DNA of 15,286 nucleotides from Acholeplasmataceae bacterium UBA4853 (GCA_002399815.1 DHEJ01000042.1:1-15286); one strand, 5' to 3'. Numbered from the stretch's first letter, positions 1 to 7,292 are shown. The notes: generated by a model not told the origin, from the letters alone. Numbers and translations are program-made.

Positions 1-3000
1 CAGAAAGTTACACGATTGAAACACCAACAATCACGCTGCTTGACCCAACAGAAAGAACTGGCTATACATTTGTAGGATGGTTCACTCAATTATCAGGTGG
101 TGTTGAAGTTGAAACTATTACCTTAGGTTCAACTGGAACAAAAGCCTTATATGCAAGATGGACTGCAAATCAATATACCATCACTTATAACAGTATGGGT
201 GGAAGTGCAGTATCTAATCTTTCAGTGACTTTTAATGCAACCTATACATTAGGAACAAGTACTAAAGTAGGATACACTTTTGCAGGATGGACTAAAGATG
301 GTACACCATTTAATAGTGGTACGTGGATTCTTGATGAAAATATTACTTTAGTCGCTTTATGGACACCAATAGAATACACACTCACATATGAAAATCTATA
401 TGATGAAACACACGAGAATCCTGATCAATTTACAATTCAATCAACTACAATCATATTAACCGACCCAACAAGTAGAGATTACTACACATTTATTGGCTGG
501 TTTGATCATGCAACAACCGGTGCAAAAGTTACTCAAATTACACTAGGAACATTTGGAAATATAACTTTATATGCGAGATGGATTCCGATTAATTACGACA
601 TAACGTATAGTAATCTAAATGATATGACGCATACTAATCTAGAGTCATATAACATCGAATCTGATTTTGTCTTAACAGAACCATCAATTCGTGCTGGTCA
701 CCGTTTCATTGGATGGTATAACGACCTAGAAAGTGGTACAAGAATCCTAGAAATCCTACCTGGACAACATGGAGCAATGACGCTTTATGCACGTTGGGAA
801 ATTGCTTACTATGATGTTCATGGTGAATTTATCTATGAAAGTGTCTTAATGACCTCTGATCAACAAACCATTCTTTTTATACTCGACCCATTAAGTATCG
901 TCATAGATGGTACACAATCATTTGTAGTTGCTGATTTATTACATGGTACTTCAATGTCACCAATTACTGAACAAGAAGGTTACGTCTTCAATCGATTTGT
1001 CTATAACTCGGTAGTTTATGAAAATCTTGATGACTTACTTTTAGTCACTGATGATATACAAAATGTAGAAGTATATTACAGAAAGATAATACTTGAAATA
1101 TCCTTTAATCAAGTTAATCCTATGTCACCTTCAGAATATATGACTGATATTCGCTATGTTTATTACAATGACACATTATTACAAGTGAATGTGCCAGTAG
1201 TTGAAAATGAAGATATCAATATTACAGCGATTTGGGAACGTTCAGTCTTCACAAATGTTAGAGAAAGTATGGGGATTTCAGCACTATACTTTAACAATAC
1301 AACAAAATCTATACGATTTACCGATGGAAGTAGCATTATCTTTATTGCTTCACAGGGTAGTCAAGCTGCTAATACAGTTTTCATTGGATCAACAGCACCA
1401 ATTTGGACATTATCCAGACCAGGATATAAATTCCTTGGTTGGTATTATAAGGATAATTCTAATGTTGAACACGCACTATTAGCAGGTGATTATGCTTTCG
1501 ACAATGAGGTATTTGTTAATAACCAAACAGAAATTTATTCAAAATGGATGCTATTACCTACTTATAGTGCACCTTATGATATTCATGTAGCTGTTAATTT
1601 AAGTGATGATATAACCATTACTTGGAAACAGGATTTAGGTGCTTTAGCTGTACCAGAATTTAGTTTCTATATTGATCAAATATTAATTGATACATATATT
1701 TCAACACTTATTCAAGATGGTAATCTATTTACACTTGTTATTCCAAGTGCCCATGCAGATCATGCATTATTTGATGCACTTGTTGAAGTCGGTATGCATA
1801 GTATTGCAGTCCAAGCTATAGGTGATAATGTTAACACAGTTTCAGGTCCAATATCAGATGAGTTGATCTTTGAAAGAAAATCAGTTTATGATCAAATACC
1901 AGAAGCGGTTGCTGTGTATGATTACTTCATTATTGAGGATTATGCAGAAACACAACGATATATTTTCTATACCAATATGACATATCAATTTAATTCAACA
2001 TATAAATTTGAAATCTTGACAGGTACTGGTTTAGTTGAACTACAAAATGATTACACAATGCGCATGAATAGTATCAGTGGAACATTTAGATTTAAACTTA
2101 CAAGACCTGATACCACCTTTGATATTTATGATGCTTTAGTTGTTAAAGATATTAAACAGTTTACCTATGGATCTAATTACCAAACATATATTACAGAAAA
2201 TTCTAATAGTTCGACATATCTAAATACTGATATACCTTATTATGTAGGTACAGAAAACAGTTTCTATTTTGATGTTAGAATGACCAATACTCAAGGAAAT
2301 CGAATCAAAATTGATGATTCATTATTAACATATACTTTCAAGGTTAAAAACGGAAGTTACTTTGATGATATATCTCCTGAAGATTTAGCAAATCATTTAG
2401 TCATTCTACCAAACAACCGTATTCAATTTAAGAGTGCAGCTTTAGGTGGAACCTATCAAATTGATGTGACACCGCGTTATAAATCAACAAAGATGTCAGC
2501 GGGAACATTAACGTATGTGGTCACTGTCAATGATGGTTATAATGCTTTTACAAACCAAGAGTTAAAAGAATTATTTGCAGATTCAAATGTTAATCTCATT
2601 AATTTACATGCAAATATAACTGCCGCACTATCACCATCACAACTCAATGCAGATGGTTCTCCAAAGAACGTAAAAAATGGTGCAGGTAATGTCTATAATC
2701 GTAATTATACGAATGATACTGATTCAATCACCATTGAAGGTAATTTCATGACAATTAACGGTAGTAGTCTACCTTATAGTAATGCACGAAGTGGTAGTGG
2801 ACATGTTGGTTTTGCTGAAGCATTTGAAATTATTAATGTCCAAATAGCAATATTTAATTATAATGTTGCAAGTAGTGGTACTAACCTTTCAAAATTCACG
2901 ATGAATAACTTAACTCTCATTGGTAATACAACTGTACCAGCTATCAATTTAGGTGGTACTGCAGAAGAAATCTTACTACAAGAAAGATTAATGAGCCGAA

Positions 3001-3965
3001 ACTCAGGTGGATATATTGGTATCATGGTTTCAAACGGATCATCGGCATTTAATAATGTTCAAGTGAAGTTTGCTGTAATTGGATTTAGTCATTATGCTTA
3101 TGGAGATGGTGTTCAAATGACTTTGAATGATGTTATTGTTGATGACAGTTGGGCAAATGGTTTATACATGCAAGGTGCAACTTTAACAACCATTAATGAT
3201 TCATTATTTGGTCAGTCTGGTGGACCAGCATTCCACGTATCAGATAGTAGAGCAGGTGATGGCATAAATAATCCAACACTTAATTTGAACAATACTGTTG
3301 TTGATAACTTTGTTTCTGGTGAAGAAGCTTGGTTTAAAGCTTATGGTATGACACTTATTGCACTTCAACTCAAATCAAGTATTGACTCAGGAATTGAATC
3401 AACAGGTAGAACCATTATTAAAAACGTCAAGAATCCTGTTACTGGACTTGAAACTGAAATGATTAACTTCATCTTACTCACCGAACCACATCATGGTGCA
3501 CTAGTTAAGGATGGAAGTCAAACTATAATTGATGCCTCTGAAGTTAAATTTGGAATTAATGGTACGACACTTGATCGATCATTTAACTACCTAACAAGTG
3601 GTGATCCAAGAATTAGTGGTGGGCAATATGCATTCCCAGTTGGACTTTATAGTGAACTTAATGACTTTGAGTCTTTACTAAATACGATTGGTACATATGC
3701 ATTCACACAATATACTGTAGTATTACCAGTTGAAAGTATTGGCAACTTAGCTATGTTAGCAGCATTTTATAACTTAACTGGTCAACAAATTGTTGATGAT
3801 TTAATGGCAGCAGGTGGAAATCCAGCAGCAATCGGACCACAAATTGTTCAAACTATTATGAGTGAAGGTGTTGTTGTACCGCAGTATTTTGAAGTTTTAT
3901 CGCCAATTCCAGTCTTTGATGCTGGTTACGCTGTAGTTATTATTGAATTACAACCACTATCTTAA
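1..3965 (+). CDS. Giant exported protein with InlB-type repeats, Fn3-like segment and predicted beta-helix (5' end outside window)
   Basis: The reading frame is open from the first bases (first full codon at 3), so the start and any signal peptide lie upstream; 1320 residues are visible. In order: four Listeria-Bacteroides (InlB B, beta-grasp) repeats with the pattern GYxFxGW...LYARW, closing tryptophans at in-window residues 53, 120, 193 and 265; a diverged copy ending near nt 1550 (PGYKFLGW ... IYSKW); a fibronectin-III/Ig-like stretch (about nt 1560-1880, with ITITWKQD); a beta-rich middle part; then about nt 2550-3450 with short N/G-rich strands (for example NLTLIGNT, QMTLNDVIVDDS, TLNLNNTVVDN) typical of right-handed parallel beta-helices. 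I see no cysteine. The C-terminus ends in VVIIELQPLS with no LPXTG motif or clear membrane anchor, so attachment must lie upstream or be non-covalent. Known: InlB repeats occur in surface and secreted proteins of Bacillota and Mollicutes. Inferred: a surface protein for adhesion or polysaccharide binding. I see no catalytic motif I can name. Confidence 0.88.
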   Translation, partial: ESYTIETPTITLLDPTERTGYTFVGWFTQLSGGVEVETITLGSTGTKALYARWTANQYTITYNSMGGSAVSNLSVTFNATYTLGTSTKVGYTFAGWTKDGTPFNSGTWILDENITLVALWTPIEYTLTYENLYDETHENPDQFTIQSTTIILTDPTSRDYYTFIGWFDHATTGAKVTQITLGTFGNITLYARWIPINYDITYSNLNDMTHTNLESYNIESDFVLTEPSIRAGHRFIGWYNDLESGTRILEILPGQHGAMTLYARWEIAYYDVHGEFIYESVLMTSDQQTILFILDPLSIVIDGTQSFVVADLLHGTSMSPITEQEGYVFNRFVYNSVVYENLDDLLLVTDDIQNVEVYYRKIILEISFNQVNPMSPSEYMTDIRYVYYNDTLLQVNVPVVENEDINITAIWERSVFTNVRESMGISALYFNNTTKSIRFTDGSSIIFIASQGSQAANTVFIGSTAPIWTLSRPGYKFLGWYYKDNSNVEHALLAGDYAFDNEVFVNNQTEIYSKWMLLPTYSAPYDIHVAVNLSDDITITWKQDLGALAVPEFSFYIDQILIDTYISTLIQDGNLFTLVIPSAHADHALFDALVEVGMHSIAVQAIGDNVNTVSGPISDELIFERKSVYDQIPEAVAVYDYFIIEDYAETQRYIFYTNMTYQFNSTYKFEILTGTGLVELQNDYTMRMNSISGTFRFKLTRPDTTFDIYDALVVKDIKQFTYGSNYQTYITENSNSSTYLNTDIPYYVGTENSFYFDVRMTNTQGNRIKIDDSLLTYTFKVKNGSYFDDISPEDLANHLVILPNNRIQFKSAALGGTYQIDVTPRYKSTKMSAGTLTYVVTVNDGYNAFTNQELKELFADSNVNLINLHANITAALSPSQLNADGSPKNVKNGAGNVYNRNYTNDTDSITIEGNFMTINGSSLPYSNARSGSGHVGFAEAFEIINVQIAIFNYNVASSGTNLSKFTMNNLTLIGNTTVPAINLGGTAEEILLQERLMSRNSGGYIGIMVSNGSSAFNNVQVKFAVIGFSHYAYGDGVQMTLNDVIVDDSWANGLYMQGATLTTINDSLFGQSGGPAFHVSDSRAGDGINNPTLNLNNTVVDNFVSGEEAWFKAYGMTLIALQLKSSIDSGIESTGRTIIKNVKNPVTGLETEMINFILLTEPHHGALVKDGSQTIIDASEVKFGINGTTLDRSFNYLTSGDPRISGGQYAFPVGLYSELNDFESLLNTIGTYAFTQYTVVLPVESIGNLAMLAAFYNLTGQQIVDDLMAAGGNPAAIGPQIVQTIMSEGVVVPQYFEVLSPIPVFDAGYAVVIIELQPLS
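3..800 (+). repeat. Four tandem InlB B (Listeria-Bacteroides) protein repeats
   Basis: Four units of about 67-73 codons are marked by the closing TGG codons at 159, 360, 579 and 795. Each has a GYTFxGW-like core followed by an LYARW or LVALW closing strand, then YxxTY as linker. Units three and four also share an unusual opening (NLxDxTHxN...IxS), suggesting they arose from one another more recently than the rest. The array probably continues upstream of the window, because its first visible unit already lacks its beginning. Confidence 0.85.
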
Positions 3966-3967
3966 AG

Positions 3968-4759
3968 ATGAGTGAGATTATTGATTATGTCTGGTCCCAA
4001 AAAGGTTTTATTTATGATCCACTTGAAGGATTAACATTTGGTTCATATCACCTCATTATGATGGCAATCACAGCATCATTATTTGTGGTGATATGGATCA
4101 TTGGGGGACACGTAAAAAATAAGCAAGGTTTCTTAATTAAAATAGCTCTATTACTACTGGTTTTAGAAGTGTTAAGAGTTATTAATTTTAAGTATGTTTT
4201 TAATCGAACTTGGATTGGGTCAATCTCATTTCATATGTGTTCAATAGGCATTTATATGGCGATTATCACGGGTATTTTTAGAAAAAAGTGGATGTTTGAT
4301 ATGATTTCACTTCATGCACTCATTGGTGCACCTTTAGCACTGATTATTCCAACAGGGATTTTACCGTGGTTTAATCCTTATAGTTTTATGCCGTTACAAA
4401 GTTTTATCTCCCATATGCTTTTATTTTTAATGCCACTTTATGCATGGCGACATCAGTTGTGGGAAGTGAAATTAAAGCATTACTATATACCAATTATAAG
4501 TGTCTTAGTATCAACAGGAATTGCATATGGTATGAGTTTATATAATTTGTATTATGAGACTGGAGGGTCTACAAATTTTTTTTGGACCCGAATGAAAGAA
4601 CCGTTCTTTGATTTAGTTTGGAACCTACCTTATCCTTGGTATTTATTTGTTTTGATCGGAATATTTATGATGAGTGGACTCATCGTCTATTTGGTTTTAA
4701 TTTTGTTTCAAGTGTTGTTCAAAAGTTTTAAACGCGATAAAGTGCATAGTTTATCATAA
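3968..4759 (+). CDS. YwaF/TMEM164-family integral membrane protein (TIGR02206-like)
   Basis: A 263-residue, strongly hydrophobic protein with about seven predicted membrane segments. The beginning, with FGSYHL at residues 25-30 followed by a long helix, and the later SISFHMCSIGIY block match the pattern I know from the conserved YwaF-type family, whose biochemical role is unsettled. Length is close to or slightly above the family's usual 230-250. The start is only two bases after the stop of the preceding giant surface-protein gene, with no good Shine-Dalgarno (only TTAAAG), so translation probably depends on coupling to the upstream gene; the family-typical start of the first helix supports this ATG. 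A short basic tail (FKSFKRDK) follows the last helix. Function in the envelope is inferred only. A terminator-like hairpin follows about 110 bases downstream. Confidence 0.8.
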   Translation: MSEIIDYVWSQKGFIYDPLEGLTFGSYHLIMMAITASLFVVIWIIGGHVKNKQGFLIKIALLLLVLEVLRVINFKYVFNRTWIGSISFHMCSIGIYMAIITGIFRKKWMFDMISLHALIGAPLALIIPTGILPWFNPYSFMPLQSFISHMLLFLMPLYAWRHQLWEVKLKHYYIPIISVLVSTGIAYGMSLYNLYYETGGSTNFFWTRMKEPFFDLVWNLPYPWYLFVLIGIFMMSGLIVYLVLILFQVLFKSFKRDKVHSLS

Positions 4760-4851
4760 AAAGTATCAATAAAAAATAGATTTGAAATAAGTGTTAAGAT
4801 AGTTTTAAATAAAAACGCTACAGATCACAAAGTAATTTTTCAGCATTAGCC

Positions 4852-4857
4852 TATAAT
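4852..4857 (+). promoter_or_regulatory. Candidate -10 box directly before the hairpin
   Basis: Exact TATAAT, with a predicted start near 4864, just before the hairpin at 4868. No convincing -35 lies 16-18 bases upstream and there is no TGn extension, so this may be chance in AT-rich DNA. Confidence 0.3.
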
Positions 4858-4867
4858 GATTAAAAAG

Positions 4868-4927
4868 GGACTGTAAAGAAATGAAGAATTAATTTTCTTC
4901 AGGGACTTTACAGTTCTTTTTCTTTTT
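4868..4927 (+). terminator. Rho-independent terminator (large, two-tier hairpin)
   Basis: The outer stem pairs ACTGTAAAG (4870-4878) with CTTTACAGT (4906-4914), extendable by a G-U and a G-C pair. An asymmetric internal loop separates it from an inner stem, TGAAGAA (4882-4888) with TTCTTCA (4895-4901), around a six-base loop. A T-rich run follows (4914-4927). It probably ends the transcript of the giant surface protein and the YwaF-like gene. It is larger than the simple terminators elsewhere in the window. Confidence 0.75.
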
Positions 4928-4942
4928 AATTTCACATAATAA

Positions 4943-4951
4943 TGTGGATAA
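4943..4951 (-). promoter_or_regulatory. Perfect DnaA-box 9-mer (single)
   Basis: The plus strand reads TGTGGATAA, the exact complement of TTATCCACA. It is a single copy in a non-coding gap and I find no cluster around it, so it is not an origin. It could be an isolated DnaA site or chance. Confidence 0.3.
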
Positions 4952-5063
4952 CTTCATTAAAACACTGATTTTATGCATAATAAAAGAAGAAAACCATATA
5001 TTTTATAAGTTAGATCAAAAATCAACAAACTCTATATAGATACTTTTAAAAATGAAGATAGTG

Positions 5064-5105
5064 AAGGAGGTAGAATTTATGAAAAGATATTGTGAAGATA
5101 AGTAA
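5064..5105 (+). other. Perfect Shine-Dalgarno plus 8-codon ORF (leader peptide or gene remnant)
   Basis: AAGGAGGT (5064-5071) is the strongest ribosome site in the window. Seven bases later comes ATG (5079), encoding MKRYCEDK and then TAA (5103-5105). It ends 48 bases before the AlkZ-like gene. It may be a translated leader affecting the downstream gene, or the relic of a gene whose body was deleted. No clear attenuator hairpin lies between it and 5154. Confidence 0.4.
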
Positions 5106-5153
5106 AGTATTACAATAACATAAACACTTAATCGCTAAAAGTAGAGGGTAAAT

Positions 5154-6284
5154 ATGAGAGTATTAACTAAAGAGGAAGCAAAAGAATTACTTGTTAAGTA
5201 TCATATGATTCATACCAATGATGATTTGGTAGGGCATGAAGGCATCATAAAGGTCATGGATAGACTACAATCAATCCAACAAGATCCGCTTGATGTGGTT
5301 GGTAGAAATACTGATTTAGTGATGCAGTCAAGAGTTAAAGATTATCGTAGAAATGGACTAGAAACACTTTTATATGACCAAAGAGTTTTAATCGATGGTT
5401 GGGATAAGATGATGGCTGTTTATCAAACTAAAGACTACAATCTATTAGAAGAGGTTAGAAAAACAATTGCAGATCATCATATATTAACATTAACATACAG
5501 AAATCAACTAGATGCATTAAAAATTATAGAAGAAGTAAAAAATGAATTTAAAGATGGACCAAAATTTGCGAGTCAAATTCAAATTGGTGGTATTGAAAAA
5601 AGTGTTTGGGGACATTCTAAATTATCCAGTGCAGCATTAGATTATCTGTTTTTTAAAGGTGATATTGGTGTTCGTATGAAAAATAATACCCAAAAACAAT
5701 ACGATCTTATAGCACGATTAATTAATAAAGATAAACTAGAGAAGCCATTTTCTAATATAGAATCATTTATTGAGTATTTTCTATTAAGAAGAATTAAAGC
5801 TTTAGGCATTTGTAGAGATAAAAACGGGATACATTTAAGTGGACCTCACATAGGAAAATCTGAAATAAGAAATCAGTATTTCAAGATATTAATAGATAAG
5901 AAATTAATTGAAGAAGTAAAGATTGATGGATTAAAAGATAGATTTTTTATACCAAAAGAAGCGTTTGAACTATCAAATCTAATTATGAACCAAATATCTT
6001 TTATCGCACCACTCGATAATTTAATATGGGACCGTGATTTTATTGAGTATTTGTTTGATTTCAAATATAGATGGGAAGTTTATACTCCACTTGATAAACG
6101 TGAATACGGATATTATGTATTACCAATACTACATAAAACAGATTTTATTGGCAGAATAGAATTTGAAAAACATCGTAAAAATGAACCACTTGTTGTAAAA
6201 AATATATGGTTAAACGATAACTTTTCAGATGATGAATTGTTGAAGCATGCAATAAATCGATTTGAGGCATATTTAGTGCAATAA
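5154..6284 (+). CDS. AlkZ/YcaQ-type winged-helix DNA glycosylase family protein
   Basis: A 376-residue protein of the HTH_42 (AlkZ-like) superfamily, whose characterised members excise bulky alkylated bases (AlkZ) or unhook interstrand crosslinks (E. coli YcaQ). The N-terminal stretch IQQDPLDVVGRN contains Gln42-x-Asp44, matching the QxD catalytic motif of the YcaQ-like branch rather than the QxQ of AlkZ. Further signatures are R60 with surrounding residues (LVMQSRVKDY) and the C-terminal block FIAPLDNLIWDRDF ... YRWEVYTP ... KREYGYYVLPIL ... GRIEF, which closely follows the YcaQ pattern. Length is normal for the family. ATG at 5154 follows AGAGGG (5143-5148) with five bases of spacing. It appears monocistronic, after a gap with a leader-like ORF. 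No biosynthetic cluster for a DNA-damaging natural product is visible nearby, so a general repair role is the simplest inference. Confidence 0.88.
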   Translation: MRVLTKEEAKELLVKYHMIHTNDDLVGHEGIIKVMDRLQSIQQDPLDVVGRNTDLVMQSRVKDYRRNGLETLLYDQRVLIDGWDKMMAVYQTKDYNLLEEVRKTIADHHILTLTYRNQLDALKIIEEVKNEFKDGPKFASQIQIGGIEKSVWGHSKLSSAALDYLFFKGDIGVRMKNNTQKQYDLIARLINKDKLEKPFSNIESFIEYFLLRRIKALGICRDKNGIHLSGPHIGKSEIRNQYFKILIDKKLIEEVKIDGLKDRFFIPKEAFELSNLIMNQISFIAPLDNLIWDRDFIEYLFDFKYRWEVYTPLDKREYGYYVLPILHKTDFIGRIEFEKHRKNEPLVVKNIWLNDNFSDDELLKHAINRFEAYLVQ

Positions 6285-6318
6285 AAGAGTAAAATTTAAT
6301 AATTCTACTTTATGTGCA

Positions 6319-6327
6319 TGTTATAAT
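6319..6327 (+). promoter_or_regulatory. Extended -10 promoter of the 69-residue protein gene
   Basis: TGTTATAAT is a full TGn-TATAAT extended -10 box. The predicted start is near 6334, followed by GGAG (6342-6345) and ATG at 6352. No good -35 is seen, as is common with extended -10 promoters. It gives the small gene its own promoter, separate from the AlkZ-like gene. Confidence 0.6.
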
Positions 6328-6351
6328 CAAATTATGGGTGTGGAGTAAATT

Positions 6352-6561
6352 ATGAATAAACAGGATAAATATATGATTGTAACTGTAGAAAGTTATCCAT
6401 ATGGATGGGAAGTCAAATACTTTTATTTACCAGTTGGAATAAATTTAACTATTGGTGATGTCTTAAAATCAAAAAGTGGTAAAAGTTACCGTATTATAGA
6501 TGGTAAGACACAACTTGATTTCGAGGATATTGATCAAAAAAAATATACATTGTTTGAGTAA
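6352..6561 (+). CDS. Small conserved-looking protein of unknown function (69 residues)
   Basis: I do not recognise this protein. It is supported as a gene by an extended -10 promoter, GGAG six bases before the ATG, normal codon use and a terminator right after the stop. The sequence looks like a compact all-beta domain: a first hairpin (YMIVTVESYPYGWEVKYFYL), a turn VGINLTIGDVLKSKSGKSYR, then a last strand ending in LFE. No cysteines, no signal peptide and no membrane segment are present, so a cytoplasmic protein is likely. It converges on the GNAT gene. Function unknown. Confidence 0.65.
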   Translation: MNKQDKYMIVTVESYPYGWEVKYFYLPVGINLTIGDVLKSKSGKSYRIIDGKTQLDFEDIDQKKYTLFE

Positions 6562-6589
6562 ATTTGAAGTATTAAATAGTAGTGTAAAA

Positions 6590-6619
6590 AAAACGACTTT
6601 TTTATCATAAAGTCGTTTT
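6590..6619. terminator. Bidirectional terminator between the small gene and the GNAT gene
   Basis: Perfect 11-bp stem AAAACGACTTT (6590-6600) / AAAGTCGTTTT (6609-6619) with an eight-base loop. Plus-strand reading gives a T-rich tail, TTTTAATTTTAT. Minus-strand reading ends in an even better run of Ts from the A-tract at 6586-6593. It lies between two convergent genes and serves both. Confidence 0.88.
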
Positions 6620-6631
6620 AATTTTATACGA

Positions 6632-7123
6632 TTAGATATGTTTATGATATGCATATCTTTTGGAATCCGTATCTGTTGTTACATGGATGATGCCACACAT
6701 CTTAAATCCTTGACGAATTAAAGAGCTTATCATAGGTGAATTCTTAGGATGGGTATCGATTCTAATATCTCTAATTTTAAAATGATCAAAAACAAATTGA
6801 ATCATAGTTTCTGCTAGTTTTTGGTTCTTATATGCATCAGAAATAGCGATTCGGTGGATAACCTTATATGTATTGTTATTTAACCAAGTACCTTCGATTG
6901 TTTCATATACAGGATCAAAAGAAAAAACACTCATAGTGCCTACAATTTCCTGATCGATTTCATAAACATAAACGGCATGTTCTTGGATATCTTTATCAAT
7001 GATTGTAGAATTAGGATAATTGTTTTGCCACTGAGTCATTCCGCTTTGTTTCATTCGATGTTGAGCTTCTTGTATGACTTTCATGATTGAATTGAGATCT
7101 TGAATATTTGCTTGTCTAATCAT
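6632..7123 (-). CDS. GNAT-family N-acetyltransferase
   Basis: A 163-residue single-domain GNAT protein, expected to transfer an acetyl group from acetyl-CoA to an unidentified amine. Visible parts: the N-terminal strand-helix MIRQANIQDLNSIMKVI; the central strands YVYEIDQEIVGTMSVF; motif A, YKVIHRIAISDAYKNQKLAE followed by a long helix; and motif B/C, IRIDTHPKNSPMISSLIRQ followed by GFKMCGII. The pyrophosphate-loop signature (Q/R-x-x-G-x-G/A) is weakened to KNQKLA, without the first glycine. The HRIAI and IRIDTHxxN pattern resembles a GNAT subgroup widespread in Bacillota. ATG at 7123 follows AGAGG (minus strand, 7135-7131) by seven bases. A TATAAT at 7148-7143 would give a very short leader. 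It is divergent from the chromate transporter, with a perfect palindrome between them. Confidence 0.87.
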   Translation of the reverse strand: MIRQANIQDLNSIMKVIQEAQHRMKQSGMTQWQNNYPNSTIIDKDIQEHAVYVYEIDQEIVGTMSVFSFDPVYETIEGTWLNNNTYKVIHRIAISDAYKNQKLAETMIQFVFDHFKIRDIRIDTHPKNSPMISSLIRQGFKMCGIIHVTTDTDSKRYAYHKHI

Positions 7124-7142
7124 TTAAAAACCTCTCTTAACT

Positions 7143-7148
7143 ATTATA
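7143..7148 (-). promoter_or_regulatory. Candidate -10 box of the GNAT gene
   Basis: TATAAT on the minus strand, 19 bases before the ATG. The transcript would start near 7136, leaving the AGAGG site at its very 5' end. No clear -35 is present. Confidence 0.4.
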
Positions 7149-7154
7149 CAATTT

Positions 7155-7168
7155 ACATTTTAAAATGT
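7155..7168. promoter_or_regulatory. Perfect 14-bp palindrome, possible operator
   Basis: ACATTTTAAAATGT is fully self-complementary. It sits in the divergent GNAT/chromate-transporter gap, six bases upstream of the GNAT -10 box, where a repressor or activator could act. Its AT-rich core makes chance occurrence possible, and no regulator gene is adjacent. Confidence 0.35.
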
Positions 7169-7292
7169 GTTAGTTGATTTGCAGTTATAAATTAATAAAT
7201 AAAGTCATTTCATTCATCAAAAGAACCAAGAATGATAGAATAAATTAATACTAAAAAAACATAAGATAAACGATGTTTAGGAGTTGTTGTAC

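Larger units (their letters stand above)
4760..5153. other. 394-base gene-free stretch with several small elements
   Basis: No normal-length gene is present. In order it holds a TATAAT box (4852-4857), a large two-tier hairpin with T-tract (4868-4927), an exact DnaA-box 9-mer on the minus strand (4943-4951), and an 8-codon ORF behind a perfect Shine-Dalgarno (5064-5105). The first 90 bases (4760-4850) are plain AT-rich sequence in which I see nothing else. Confidence 0.7.

Noticed and set aside
1201..1482. 93-codon frame inside the giant surface-protein gene
   Set aside because: It lies wholly inside the coding region of the large protein in another frame, with no ribosome site and no recognisable protein pattern.
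5873..6064. 63-codon minus-strand frame inside the AlkZ-like gene
   Set aside because: It is antisense to a well-supported gene with conserved motifs, and I see no start signals.
6469..6654. 61-codon minus-strand frame crossing the terminator at 6590-6619
   Set aside because: It would run through a strong bidirectional terminator and overlaps the ends of two better-supported genes.
7284..7292. In-frame TTG codons upstream as start of the chromate transporter
   Set aside because: The TTG at 7284 directly abuts the TAGGAG ribosome site and the one at 7287 is three bases beyond it, so neither has usable spacing. ATG at 7293 has suitable spacing.
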